DNA of 64,000 nucleotides from CAVSUZ01 sp963834715 (GCA_963834715.1 CAWIDE010000006.1:1054001-1118000); one strand, 5' to 3'. Shown: positions 1 to 9,035, counted from the stretch's first letter. Program-made: numbers and translations. Notes: generated by a model from the letters alone, not told the origin.

Positions 1-328
1 TCGCGCAAAGCCCCACGTAGCGCCGAAAGCTCGGCCCCGGTGACTCGTTTGGCATTTCCCCAATAGGTTCGAAGTGCTACATCCATGCCGTTTCTCCCCG
101 ACCGCGCCCTGTTTCCTTGCCGCTTCCAACACCCTTATCGGGTTTCCGTTCGATACATTAGCAACCGGGCCAGATCCCGAGCTGCCAGCCTACGCCAAGC
201 CATCCTATTGATACAGTTCGACGCCGTCCATGGGTACTTCTACCCTGCCAATACGGATACCTCCCTCGGTTCTGGAAAGGCGAAACGTGATCAGCTAAAC
301 TGAGTCCAGGAGGAGGCTTCTCAACGAA
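1..328. other. no recognised gene; upstream region of the two-component system
   Basis: Short open frames exist on both strands here, but none has a recognisable domain, a convincing ribosome-binding site or a coding look. A purine-rich stretch at 307-316 (AGGAGGAGG-like) could be the ribosome-binding site for the gene starting at 329. I see nothing else I can name. Confidence 0.5.
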
Positions 329-1708
329 ATGGCAATAGGATCTCTCGCTCCTTCGATCAGGTTTAAGCCAGGGTTCCACAACCGGGCCTTCGATACTGCG
401 AGCATCGTCTGCGCCTATATGGCAATATACGTTGCATTAGACCGGATCAGTTTCTTTCACGTGGTCCCGGGAACCTGCTTCGGGCCCTGGAACCCTCCAC
501 CGGCCATTAGCCTGGCTCTTCTTCTCCTCAAGGGGTTGCGGTTCGCACCCGCGCTCTTCGTCGCGGGCGTCTTCTCGGATCTCGTAGTTGTCGGTTGCAC
601 GTCCGGTATTGTGGCCACCATCACCGCGAATGCGATCATGGCCGCTGGTTATACCGGGGTTGCTGCTGCGCTGCGTCGTTTCGCTCATCCCGATCAGGGT
701 CTGTCGCGGGTCGCGGACGTTGTATATCTGCTGCTGATCGTTGGCGCAGGAACCTTTGTGGTCGCGGGCTTCGCGGTGTCCGCCCTGGTAATAATGAACG
801 GGCTGCTACCGGACCTGGCATACCCCTCCGTCTGGCATTATTTCATCGGCGATCTTACGGGCATCGTTGGCCTGCTTCCCGCCGTGCTGACCATTCCGCA
901 GGCACGGGAACGTTGGAAAGAGGTGCCGCCGTCGGTTCGGGCGTTCGACTGTGGGGTTTTCGCGGCGGGACTCGTGTTCGCGCTATTCATGATATTCGGC
1001 GTGGCGATATCGAAAGAATTGCAGTTCTTCTACCTCCTGCTGCTTCCTGTCGCCTGGATCGCCGTGCGCCATGGTCTCGCCTGGTGTCCGATCGCGATTG
1101 CGGTCACTCAACTGGCGCTCATATCAACAGTTGGCATCCTTGATTATCAAAGCGCCGACTTTCTGGGTTATCAGACGCTTTCTCTGGCGGTGGCGGCGAG
1201 CGGGCTGATCCTGGGTGCCGTCGTTACGGAACGTCAGCGGGCCGAGCTTCAGCTACGCCAGCAACAGGCGGAGCTCTCCCGGACCGCAAGGCTCACCACC
1301 GCCGGAGCGCTCGGCGCCGCCGTGGTGCATGAGATCGGGCAGCCGCTCGCCACCCTTGCCACCTATGCCCATGTTTGCCGCCGCCTCCTGGTAGCAAGTC
1401 CCATGGATATTCCGGTACCGGCATTGCGCGAGACCCTGGCTAAACTGGAAGCTGAAGTGCGACGCGCGGGAGACATTGTCGATCATCTCCGCGACTTCTT
1501 AGGCAGGAGCGAACCGCGATGGTCTCCGCTCGATCTCACCGACATAACCCGCAGGGTGGTCGCCGCCCTCCGACACCGCGCGCTCTTTCGGCGTCGGAGC
1601 CGTGAGATTGTGAAGGCGCATGGTGGAAAGCTTTGGTGGGACGCAACAAGCAGTCCAGGCGCGCGGTTCGTTTTGCGGTTGCCCTGCGACAAAGTTGGGT
1701 ACCCATGA
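329..1708 (+). pseudogene. MASE1-domain sensor histidine kinase lacking its ATP-binding core
   Basis: The 459-residue product begins with a multi-pass membrane region of MASE1 type (about residues 15-300). A short coiled linker rich in Gln and Glu follows, then a HisKA dimerisation/phosphoacceptor helix with the H-box VVHEIGQPLATL near residue 335. After the helix (VVAALRH, near residue 412) the frame jumps to SREIVKAHGGKLWW, which is the very end of a HATPase_c domain. The N, G1 and G2 boxes, about 100 residues in the family, are missing. The frame is kept, so a protein may still be made, but it should not bind ATP or autophosphorylate. It overlaps the response regulator by ATGA (1705-1708), so the two were translationally coupled. 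A signalling role is inferred for the ancestor only. Confidence 0.8.
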
Positions 1709-2325
1709 CCGCCGCCACAGTTCACGTTGTGGAGGATGATCCCGCAATGCGGGATGCGCTGATTTTGCTGCTGCAGGGCGAAGGCTTTGGCGTTCGCAGC
1801 TATCCGAGCGCCGAGGCTTTTCTGGCTGAGCTCGATCGGTCGCAGCCCATCTGCCTCCTCGCCGACGTGCGGTTGCCCGACATGGACGGGATCGCGCTGT
1901 ACCGCCACTTGGTCGAGCTTGGGGTGGACCCGGCGACCGTGGTCATCACCGCTCATGGTGATGTCCCTGTGGCGGTGGCTGCCCTGAAGGAAGGGGTCGT
2001 CGACTTTGTCGAAAAACCTTTCGATCCGGCACTGCTGTTAGAGAGTGTGCGCGAAGCCTGGCAGCGTACTGCGGCCAGTCAGGAGCGCAAGTTGCGGGCT
2101 GCTGACATCGAAGCGCGGCAAGCGACCCTGACGCCGCGCGAGACGGAGATTCTTCAACTGTTGGTAGAAGCTCACCCTAATAAGGCGATAGCGGCCACGC
2201 TTGGTACGAGCACCCGTACTGTCGAGCACCATCGTGCGCACATCTTTGAGAAGATGGGAGCGCGTTCCCTTGGGCAGCTCATCAAATTGATGCTCATGGC
2301 TCGCCAGTTCCATCCAAAGCAATGA
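1705..2325 (+). CDS. FixJ/NarL-type response regulator (receiver + LuxR helix-turn-helix)
   Basis: A 206-residue two-component response regulator. The receiver domain (about 1-120) shows the acidic pair EDD at 10-12, the phosphoacceptor Asp in LLADVRLPD (D54), a switch Thr in TAHGD and the conserved Lys in VEKPFD. A LuxR/FixJ helix-turn-helix follows (TPRETEILQLL through TVEHHRAHIFEKM, about 140-200). Its start overlaps the kinase stop as ATGA. It should activate or repress nearby promoters when phosphorylated. Because its cognate kinase has lost the ATP-binding domain, it may be an orphan or be fed by another kinase. The repeated motif at 2455 and 3418 is a reasonable but unproven target. 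Confidence 0.9.
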   Translation: MTAATVHVVEDDPAMRDALILLLQGEGFGVRSYPSAEAFLAELDRSQPICLLADVRLPDMDGIALYRHLVELGVDPATVVITAHGDVPVAVAALKEGVVDFVEKPFDPALLLESVREAWQRTAASQERKLRAADIEARQATLTPRETEILQLLVEAHPNKAIAATLGTSTRTVEHHRAHIFEKMGARSLGQLIKLMLMARQFHPKQ

Positions 2326-2454
2326 GCGCGCCTGAAAGCGAAGCAGGCCAGTAATGTCGCTTGTTCGCTAGCAGGTCTCAATCAGCGAAGTGTGGGCTGT
2401 CGCCTAGGTGTACCGTTCCCGGTTGCTATCGTCTCGAACGAAATGCCATCTGCT

Positions 2455-2478
2455 CAGGGTACAAGTACCAATAGACTG
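2455..2478 (+). promoter_or_regulatory. 24-bp repeated upstream motif, copy 1
   Basis: This 24-base block matches the one at 3418-3441 at 22 of 24 positions. Its first part contains a perfect inverted repeat, GGTAC-AA-GTACC, and it ends in ATAGACTG. The similarity continues more weakly for about 20 bases (a shared GACTTG and a GTATC/ATATC). It lies about 80 bases before the small secreted gene at 2559. It could be a response-regulator site or part of a promoter; which one is inference. Confidence 0.5.
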
Positions 2479-2558
2479 TCAGACTTGCGTACAGTATCGG
2501 AGCCACGGTGGAGGCCTCAGGCATATGAGGACTCCGTCAACCCAAAGGGAGGTTTATC

Positions 2559-2687
2559 ATGCGTTACTCTGTCGCCGCAGTCATCCTGGCGCTTACTCTG
2601 GCCTTCGGCCCGGCCGCGCTTGCTGGGCAGACGGGCTGGGGCAATGCCCACAATGGTTACGGCTATTATCATGAGAGCAATGGCTGA
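2559..2687 (+). CDS. small secreted peptide, 42 residues
   Basis: An ATG with a good ribosome-binding site (GGGAGG at 2548-2553, six bases upstream) opens a 42-residue frame. The start MRYSVAAVILALTLAFG and an ALA cleavage site give a textbook Sec signal peptide of about 22 residues. The mature part would be only about 20 residues, rich in Gly, Asn, Tyr and His (GQTGWGNAHNGYGYYHESNG). I recognise no family. It is too short for usual ORF cut-offs, but start signal, signal peptide and upstream motif agree. It may be induced by the neighbouring response regulator. The function is unknown. Confidence 0.65.
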   Translation: MRYSVAAVILALTLAFGPAALAGQTGWGNAHNGYGYYHESNG

Positions 2688-2981
2688 GGGCCACGGCTCG
2701 GCCGCAATTGACGACTTTCAGAGCGGATTCTCCTGCGGTTGCCGGTAAGGAACGATCGCAACGACGGTCCTAAAGGTGGCCGGTCCGCACACTGGACGAG
2801 CTCCGTAACGGTTTTCGGATCGGCCATCGTGCTTAAGGACCGCCGGTAAAAAGCGGCCGGCACGGCCCGGCGAACATTCCAAATCGGCGAAGAGGAGTTG
2901 TTTCCGCGCCTGGAGCGAAGCGTGACAATCGGCAACGCCGCACAGATCATCAAGGGACGAAATCCAGGTAAGGCCCCCGTT

Positions 2982-3364
2982 ATGCACAAGCTCCTCCTCG
3001 CCACCTTTGGCGTCATGACTATTCTCCCCTTCGCCCACGCGCATCCGCCGCCTGCGGCCTGCTATGCGGCGCAGGACCTCGGGCGGTTCCGGGGATGGTT
3101 TCAGGCGCAGGCTGGTCCACTAGGCCCGCGTCGCGAACTTGGCGATGGACGCGTGGTTGACGTGCGTATCTCCCACATCGCGAGGCGATCACGACACCTG
3201 ATGCGGGCATCTACTATCCCGTCTCCGACCAGCCTACTTTGCGTGTGCACAACCCGACCGGCCGTGCCATCGCCTGGTGGAGCCCGCTCAGGCTGTTTAA
3301 AAGACAACCCCTTGGGGTATATCCGTTGCTTCGTTTCAACAGACCCGTACTCGGACCTCCGTGA
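2982..3364 (+). pseudogene. decayed small secreted protein, paralogue 1
   Basis: An ATG opens a Sec-type signal peptide (MHKLLLATFGV..PFAHA) and then a region shared with the second copy at 3604-3973: CYAAQD, GWFQAQ, ELGDGRVVDVRI. The frame then breaks and about 20 residues present in copy 2 are missing. It resumes as YYPVSDQPTLRVHNPTGRAIAWW and ends at 3364 after another apparent shift. By comparing the copies, the ancestor was a roughly 130-residue exported protein, resembling small uncharacterised secreted proteins of Acetobacteraceae and Rhizobiales. It is probably non-functional now. Confidence 0.65.
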
Positions 3365-3417
3365 AAGCATCATCAGCCACCCGCGCTCGTCCCAATTGAG
3401 ATAGATACGCTTGCTAA

Positions 3418-3441
3418 CAGGGTATAAGTACCTATAGACTG
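3418..3441 (+). promoter_or_regulatory. 24-bp repeated upstream motif, copy 2
   Basis: Second copy of the block at 2455-2478, differing at two positions; one of these spoils the GGTAC/GTACC symmetry. It lies upstream of the second decayed secreted-protein copy. The 963-base offset between motif copies, each preceding a small exported protein, suggests that promoter and gene were duplicated together or that the genes share one regulator. Confidence 0.5.
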
Positions 3442-3603
3442 CGCCGACTTGGACAGGATATCTTACGACGGTGGTGCAAAACACTGTCCCAGCAACACCG
3501 CCGATTTGACGAGGAGGGCTTGTCTGCGGTTGCAGGAGCAGAGCATGTCAACAGGGAACGTTCCACTGATGCTTAACGGACCAGATTCAACGCGGTGGTC
3601 CAT

Positions 3604-3973
3604 CCTGCGCAAGCTCTTCCTCGTTTTTTTTTCTCCCCTGTGCCCGCTATGAGGCGCGGGTGCTAGGGAAGTTTCTGGCGGTGGTTTCAGGCTCAGGACG
3701 GTCCAATCGGCTCGTGTTGCGAGCTTGGGGATGGGCGCGTAGTAGATGTGCGTATCTATAGGGCCATTACGAGGTCAAATTCCTGCATGCCGAAACCATC
3801 ACGTACGACGTCAAACCTGATCCTGGGGCGTACTATCCCGTCTCTGACAAAGCCATTTTGCGTATGCATAACCCGACCGGCCATGCCGCGCCTGGTGGAG
3901 CCCACACGAGCTATTTAAGAAGGGCAACTCACTGGGGCATATTCGCTGCTTCGTTTCAACAGAGCTGTACTGA
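3604..3973 (+). pseudogene. decayed small secreted protein, paralogue 2
   Basis: Homologous to 2982-3364. The expected start codon reads CTG, and a run of nine T at 3624-3632 with a deletion destroys the signal peptide. The body is recognisable in pieces: WFQAQDGPI-like, ELGDGRVVDVRIY, HYEVKFLHAETITYDV, YYPVSDKAILRMHNPTGHA, then after another shift WWSPHELFKKGN and RCFVSTELY before a stop at 3971-3973. At least three lesions are visible, so this is a pseudogene. It ends just before the convergent gltX. Confidence 0.65.
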
Positions 3974-4000
3974 CCCGCGGTGGCGCCGCGGATCTCAGGA

Positions 4001-5338
4001 TCAACCCCCCGCCGTCTGTAACCGGTGCACCGCCCGCGCCCGTCCCATCAACGGCAACAGATCCCGCATCTCCGGCCCATGCTCCTCGCCCGTCAGCGCC
4101 AGCCGAAGCGGCATAAACAGTGCCCGCCCGCTTCGCCCCGTCCGCTCCCGCAGACTGCGGGTCCATGTCGCCCATACCGAATCATCCCACGGCTCCGGCG
4201 GCAGAGTCTCCAATGCCTCTCGCAGCAGATCGTCGGCGCCCTCGATCACCGGCGGCACAATGGTTCCGGCCACCACGTCCCACCAACCGCGCGCCTCGCT
4301 CAACAGGTCGATATTGCCCCGGATTGCCAGCCAGAACCGTTCCGTCGCCCCCGCTGGCAGCCGGTCCGCCACGGCGGCGAACGGCAAGCCGTGCAGCACC
4401 CGCCTGTTCAGCGCCAGTAACTGCCGCGGATCGAACCGGGGCGGCGAATGCGACGCCCGCCTTATGTCGTACTGCTCCGCCAACTCGTGCATGCTCAACA
4501 CCGCCGGATCATCCGACGTGCCCAGCCGGGCCAGATAGGCCGCCAGCGCGCTCGCTTCTACGCCATCATTACGCAAGCCCCGCAACGTCAGACTCTCGAT
4601 ACGCTTTGAAAGCTTCTCGCCCTCCGCGCCCACCAGCAAGGACAAATGCCCGAACGCAATCTGCCCCTGCGTGGCCCCGAGCGCTTCCGCAATGTCGATC
4701 TGCACCGCGGTATTCGTTACATGATCCTCGCCCCGGATCACATGTGTCACCCCAGTTTCAAGGTCATCCACCACGGAGGTAAAAGTGTAAAGCGGCGTTC
4801 CGTCGGAGCGTAAAACTACGGGATCGGAAATCGTCGGCAGTTTGACTCCACGCGGACCACGCACCAGATCATCCCACCGCGCCTCGCGATCCGAAAGCAG
4901 AAAGCGCCAATACGGCTTCTTTCCACCCGCCTCCGCTGCCGCCCGGTGCTCCGGCGTCAGTTTCAGCATCGCCCGGTCATATACGGGCGGCTGATGACGC
5001 TTGATCTGGCGCTCCCGCTTGGCCTTCAGCTCCTCCTCGCTCTCGAAGCACGGATAGAGCCGCCCAGCCGCCTTCAATCGTTCTGCTGCCGCTTTATATA
5101 GTTCCATGCGATCGGACTGTCGCAGGAACTCGTCCCACTCGATCCCCAGCCACCGCAGGTCTTGCTCGATCGCCGCGGCGTGCTCCGGCCGCGACCGCTC
5201 GCGGTCAGTGTCATCCAGCCGCAGCAGAAACTGCCCACCGTTGTGTCGTGCAAACAGGGAATTGGCCAACGCGATGCTGGCATTCCCGACATGCAACAGC
5301 CCCGTCGGACTGGGAGCGAACCGAACCAGCACCCGCAT
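4001..5338 (-). CDS. gltX: glutamyl-tRNA synthetase (class I)
   Basis: Charges tRNA(Glu) with glutamate in the cytoplasm. The 445-residue protein has the class I HIGH-type motif near the N-terminus (PSPTGLLHVGN), the characteristic LRLDDTD segment, and the KMSKS-type loop as EKLSKR about residue 240, followed by a helical anticodon-binding region. The length fits the short alphaproteobacterial type. The ATG at 5338 shares one base with the TGA of the upstream gene; a GTG at 5341 would add one residue. Such overlap suggests co-transcription with the 129-residue gene. The sequence does not show whether it also charges tRNA(Gln). Confidence 0.95.
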   Translation of the reverse strand: MRVLVRFAPSPTGLLHVGNASIALANSLFARHNGGQFLLRLDDTDRERSRPEHAAAIEQDLRWLGIEWDEFLRQSDRMELYKAAAERLKAAGRLYPCFESEEELKAKRERQIKRHQPPVYDRAMLKLTPEHRAAAEAGGKKPYWRFLLSDREARWDDLVRGPRGVKLPTISDPVVLRSDGTPLYTFTSVVDDLETGVTHVIRGEDHVTNTAVQIDIAEALGATQGQIAFGHLSLLVGAEGEKLSKRIESLTLRGLRNDGVEASALAAYLARLGTSDDPAVLSMHELAEQYDIRRASHSPPRFDPRQLLALNRRVLHGLPFAAVADRLPAGATERFWLAIRGNIDLLSEARGWWDVVAGTIVPPVIEGADDLLREALETLPPEPWDDSVWATWTRSLRERTGRSGRALFMPLRLALTGEEHGPEMRDLLPLMGRARAVHRLQTAGG

Positions 5339-5727
5339 CACTCCTCACCGGCCGGCCCGTCCTCCTCCTCATCTCTGATCCGGCGCGGATCGAGTGATCG
5401 CCAGTCTCGCTCCTCCTCGCTCGCCGGACGGTCGACAAAATCCCCGAGCTCCTGCGCGCTCCGCCAGCCGTCCTGTGCGTTCACCACCTCGGCATCCTCT
5501 CCGAAGGCAAACCACGCCTCCAGCACGTCCTTCGGCAGCATGCCAGACGTCCGGCAGCGCTCTATCGAATCGCGGACGTAACGCCTGGCAAACGCGTTTG
5601 CCTGCATCACCGTGCTAAATCCGCCGATTTCCTCCACCACGTTACCCTCCGATCCTCCGGAGAGGTCCAGGATGCGCACGCGCCATCCTCCTTCGGGAGC
5701 AAACAATCCACCTGGCACTTCAGACAT
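5338..5727 (-). CDS. conserved hypothetical protein, 129 residues
   Basis: An acidic cytoplasmic protein without signal peptide or membrane segment; I do not recognise a named family. It is Trp- and Glu-rich in the C-terminal half (EAWFAFGEDAEVV; EEERDWRSLDPRR) and ends in a strongly acidic tail. Its stop codon overlaps the gltX start, which implies translational coupling and supports it as a real gene. The role is unknown. Confidence 0.7.
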   Translation of the reverse strand: MSEVPGGLFAPEGGWRVRILDLSGGSEGNVVEEIGGFSTVMQANAFARRYVRDSIERCRTSGMLPKDVLEAWFAFGEDAEVVNAQDGWRSAQELGDFVDRPASEEERDWRSLDPRRIRDEEEDGPAGEE

Positions 5728-6295
5728 TAAGAAGAGATCCCTAAATCGAATATCATGCTTTACCGGAAACGGATATTCCCTTCCAGGGATATGACACCCA
5801 GAGCAGGCGAAATCCCTTACAGCTCCACATATGATGCGATTGAGAAATTATCTGATGCCACTGTTTCCTATCTTCCCGGCGAAGATCCGAAGGAGGAATC
5901 CATCACACGCAACCTCCCAGGTTCAACCGCAGTCACGACTGGCCTCTAATCCGCGTTCGCGGCTTCCCGCCCCGGGCGGCGGGCATGCCCACCAGCTCAC
6001 AATCTACGGACAGGCCACATTTTCGTGAACCTGTTGGTCTACAGAAAGCACAAGAATCTAGGATGTTATACTTTTGGCCCGGAAACCCAAGCAAAAATAC
6101 AAATTATAAGACAGCAGTCCTGCTCAGCTATAAAAAGTTGCTCACTTTAAAATCAGTCGATTGCTCCCCGCGCTGGCCAGGGATGTTCGGAATGGCTTCT
6201 CATTTCAGTTCCTTAAACATGCGGCGCCGTATATAAATCATCCGTAAACCCAAGATCTTCTCGGGCTGAGCACATACCGACAGAGGGCAAAACGC
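5728..6295. other. 568-bp intergenic region with an AT-rich patch
   Basis: No open frame here has a recognisable domain. A GC hairpin (CCCGCC-6 nt-GGCGGG, 5966-5983) has no T-run. About 6050-6240 is markedly more AT-rich than the surrounding chromosome, ending in a TATATAAAT stretch near 6231-6239. It probably holds the promoter of the PEP-CTERM gene, and may be a remnant of foreign DNA. I see nothing more specific. Confidence 0.4.
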
Positions 6296-6916
6296 ATGGC
6301 TCTTTCGCTTTCTTCCTGGACCCGAGGTGCCGCGATCGCGGCGGCTGTTCTGGCCCCACCGGCCATCGCCAGCGCCACCCCCACCGGATCCACTGCTCTC
6401 GTGACGCTCCTCGGGGCGAGCGCTGTGCCAGCTCCTCAGGATCTTACGACCGCAACCAGCGTCGGGGTCTCCCTTCCGGTGTACATTTCCGGTCTCGGAC
6501 AGGGAGACTTGAGCGGCATCAGCGGGCAGGCTGCCTTCTCCGCCTCAACGTGGAATGTTACAAGCACTGGCCTTCTCGACCCAATAACACCCTTCACCGT
6601 CATCGTGGGAAAGGACACTTTCTCATTCGGCGAACAGGAAGTGACGACGAATAGCCATATTGGCACTGGTGCGGCCGAATCCTCAGTCCTGAGCATCACC
6701 TTCATCGGCAACGTCACCGGTCTCGTAACACCGAACCCGGATACTGCCTCGGCAACCTTCACCTGGAATCAAACCGGCGGATCAGGTGCAGCTCTCAGTT
6801 GGGAAGGAACCTTGGCGCACCCGTCGCAGTTTATTCCTGCCCCTGAACCCGGCAGCATCGCGGTCCTTGGGGCCAGCCTGGCTATGTTCGGCCTCATACG
6901 CCGCCGGCGCGCCTGA
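6296..6916 (+). CDS. PEP-CTERM sorting-domain exported protein
   Basis: A 206-residue protein with an N-terminal Sec signal peptide (about residues 1-26, ending AIASA). A Thr/Ser/Gly-rich beta-type body follows, and then a classic PEP-CTERM tail: the motif APEPGS, a hydrophobic helix (IAVLGASLAMFGLI) and a terminal Arg cluster RRRR. Such proteins are recognised and processed by an exosortase and usually relate to surface or extracellular polymer. No exosortase gene is in this window. The body has no domain I recognise. Confidence 0.88.
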   Translation: MALSLSSWTRGAAIAAAVLAPPAIASATPTGSTALVTLLGASAVPAPQDLTTATSVGVSLPVYISGLGQGDLSGISGQAAFSASTWNVTSTGLLDPITPFTVIVGKDTFSFGEQEVTTNSHIGTGAAESSVLSITFIGNVTGLVTPNPDTASATFTWNQTGGSGAALSWEGTLAHPSQFIPAPEPGSIAVLGASLAMFGLIRRRRA

Positions 6917-7045
6917 CCAACGCCCCACCTTAGTTCACCTCTCCTGCTATCTGCGGGAAAAGCATGCCCTCGGGCTGCGAACCGAGGGGTCGGCGTGCGC
7001 CGTGAACCGGGCGATGGCGGCGCGACTACAGGCGCGCTGAAAGAG

Positions 7046-7072
7046 CCCCGAGCATCGGGGGTCATCGCCCCC
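7046..7072 (+). terminator. overlapping GC hairpins between the PEP-CTERM gene and zwf
   Basis: Two mutually exclusive hairpins share bases 7057-7060: CCCCGA-GCA-TCGGGG (7046-7060) and GGGGG-TCATCG-CCCCC (7057-7072). There is no following T-run, so this is a weak terminator candidate. Because the stems compete it could also be a leader element of zwf, 82 bases downstream. Only the pairing itself is seen. Confidence 0.35.
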
Positions 7073-7153
7073 GGCGCTGGAATAGAACCCCTCAGTCCAG
7101 CCAACGCATCAAACTGCCCCGGCCGACTCGCCCTTCCGCGATTCTGAGGTATC

Positions 7154-8752
7154 ATGCCGGGCATGGACCAACCCACCTCCAAATTCGAACTCCTCGAAGC
7201 GCCCCCGCGCCGTCAGGCCAAGCTTCCCGGTCCTTGCGCCATGGTCATCTTCGGCGCCGGTGGCGACCTCACGAAACGGCTCCTCATCCCGGCCCTATAC
7301 AACCTGTCCCACACCGGCCTGATTCCGGAAAATTTCGCGATTATCGGCGTTGACATCGCCGACCTCACCGCCGAACGCTGGGGCCAGAGCCTGCACGACA
7401 TGCTGCAAAGCTTCGTCGGCAACGCCGCCAGCGAAAGCCGCATCGACGCCATCGATCCCGCCGCCTGGAATCGCCTCGCGGGCGGCCTGTCCTACCTCCG
7501 TGGTGACCTCACCGACCCCGGACTGTACCAAAAGCTACGGTCCCACCTCGATGACGTCGCCCGCACCCGCAACACCCGGGGCAATGTCCTGTTCTACCTG
7601 GCGGTCGCCGACCGCTTCTTCGCCCCGGTCATTCGGGAGCTCGGCCGCGCTGGCCTCAACCATGATGAGGCCCATGCCGGAGACGCCGAGCACTGGCGCC
7701 GCGTCGTCATCGAAAAACCCTTCGGCCACGACCTCGCCTCCGCCCGCGGCCTCAACACCGAAGTGCGTCGCGTGTTGATGGAAGATCAAATCTACCGGAT
7801 CGATCATTTTCTCGGCAAAGAAACCGTCCAGAACATCATGGCTTTCCGTTTCGCCAACGGTTTCTTCGAGCCAATATGGAACCGCGACCGCATCGATCAC
7901 GTCCAGATCACCGTTGCCGAAACCTTGGGCGTCGAACGCCGCGGCCGGTTCTACGAACAAACCGGCGCGCTGCGCGACATGGTTCCCAACCATGTTTTCC
8001 AGATCCTCGCCATGGTCGCCATGGAACCGCCCTCCGGCTTCGACGCTCCCGCTATCCGCAGCCGCAAGGCCGATCTGTTCCAAGCCATTCACCCCGTCCG
8101 GCCCGAAGACGCCATCCGCGGCCAATACGGCCCAGGCATGATCCGCGGCGAGTTGGTCCCCGGCTACCGCCAGGAGCCCAACGTTGATCCCCACTCCAAC
8201 ATCGAGACCTTCGTCGCACTCCGCCTTGGCATCGATAACTGGCGTTGGGCCGGCGTGCCCTTCTACCTGCGCACCGGCAAACGGATGACGAGCCGCTACA
8301 CAGAGGTCGCCATCCGCTTCAAATCCGCCCCCTACGCCCCGTTCGAAGATACCAACGTCGCGCAGTTGCCCCCTAACTGGCTCGTGCTCAAGATCCAGCC
8401 GGAAGAAGCCATCTCTATGCAGTTCGAGGTCAAACGCCCCGGCCCGGTCGTCGATCTCGCCGCGGTGCAGATGAATTTCCGCTACAACGAGTGGTTTCCT
8501 AAAGAACCAAACGTTGGCTACGAAACTCTGATCTACGACGTCATGATCGGTGACCAGACCCTGTTCAACCGGGCCGACATGGTCGAAGCCACCTGGGAGG
8601 TCGTCCAACCTCTCCTCGATTACTGGGCCACCAACCCCGCGCCGCATTTTCCTAATTACCCCGCCGGCCACGACGGCCCGGAATCAGCTTTCCACCTGCT
8701 CAATCGCGAGGGCCGCGCCTGGCGCCCGGTCGGCGGCACGCCCGCCGGGTAA
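7154..8752 (+). CDS. zwf: glucose-6-phosphate 1-dehydrogenase
   Basis: Oxidises glucose 6-phosphate to 6-phosphogluconolactone with NAD(P)+, the entry to the pentose phosphate and Entner-Doudoroff routes. The 532-residue protein has the nucleotide-binding GAGGDLTKR near the N-terminus and the active-site peptide RIDHFLGKETVQN with the catalytic His around residue 215. The C-terminal domain is typical (FRYNEWF, YETLIYD). A GAGG sequence lies five bases before the ATG at 7154; the in-frame ATG at 7163 is an alternative. The gene stands alone here; no pgl or edd lies beside it. Confidence 0.96.
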   Translation: MPGMDQPTSKFELLEAPPRRQAKLPGPCAMVIFGAGGDLTKRLLIPALYNLSHTGLIPENFAIIGVDIADLTAERWGQSLHDMLQSFVGNAASESRIDAIDPAAWNRLAGGLSYLRGDLTDPGLYQKLRSHLDDVARTRNTRGNVLFYLAVADRFFAPVIRELGRAGLNHDEAHAGDAEHWRRVVIEKPFGHDLASARGLNTEVRRVLMEDQIYRIDHFLGKETVQNIMAFRFANGFFEPIWNRDRIDHVQITVAETLGVERRGRFYEQTGALRDMVPNHVFQILAMVAMEPPSGFDAPAIRSRKADLFQAIHPVRPEDAIRGQYGPGMIRGELVPGYRQEPNVDPHSNIETFVALRLGIDNWRWAGVPFYLRTGKRMTSRYTEVAIRFKSAPYAPFEDTNVAQLPPNWLVLKIQPEEAISMQFEVKRPGPVVDLAAVQMNFRYNEWFPKEPNVGYETLIYDVMIGDQTLFNRADMVEATWEVVQPLLDYWATNPAPHFPNYPAGHDGPESAFHLLNREGRAWRPVGGTPAG

Positions 8753-9035
8753 CGCCAACCCACCGCGTCATTGCGAGTTCCTCATCGGCCAGGGCGGACC
8801 CGCAGGGCACGAACTCCCCAAGCCGTCATGACGAGGGTGGCATCCACGCCTTCGTGCGTCCGTCCGATTGGCCAGTTTCTTCCTAGGAGCGCACTGACGA
8901 AACAATCTCGTGCGGAGAACGCACTCCAGGTTCGGTGCGCCCTAGCTCCTTTGCCGCACCGCACGCTTACACTATTGCCAGCAACTCCCGCTTGCGCGTA
9001 AGACCATTGCGCCAACTTCGGGAAAGGATTTGCCG

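Noticed and set aside
3624..3632. nine-T run as a rho-independent terminator
   Set aside because: No stem precedes it; it falls inside the former signal-peptide region of a decayed gene and is better explained as slippage in that gene.
7535..8671. 378-residue open frame antisense to zwf
   Set aside because: It lies fully inside zwf, which has all catalytic motifs; the antisense product has no recognisable fold and a composition typical of GC-rich shadows.
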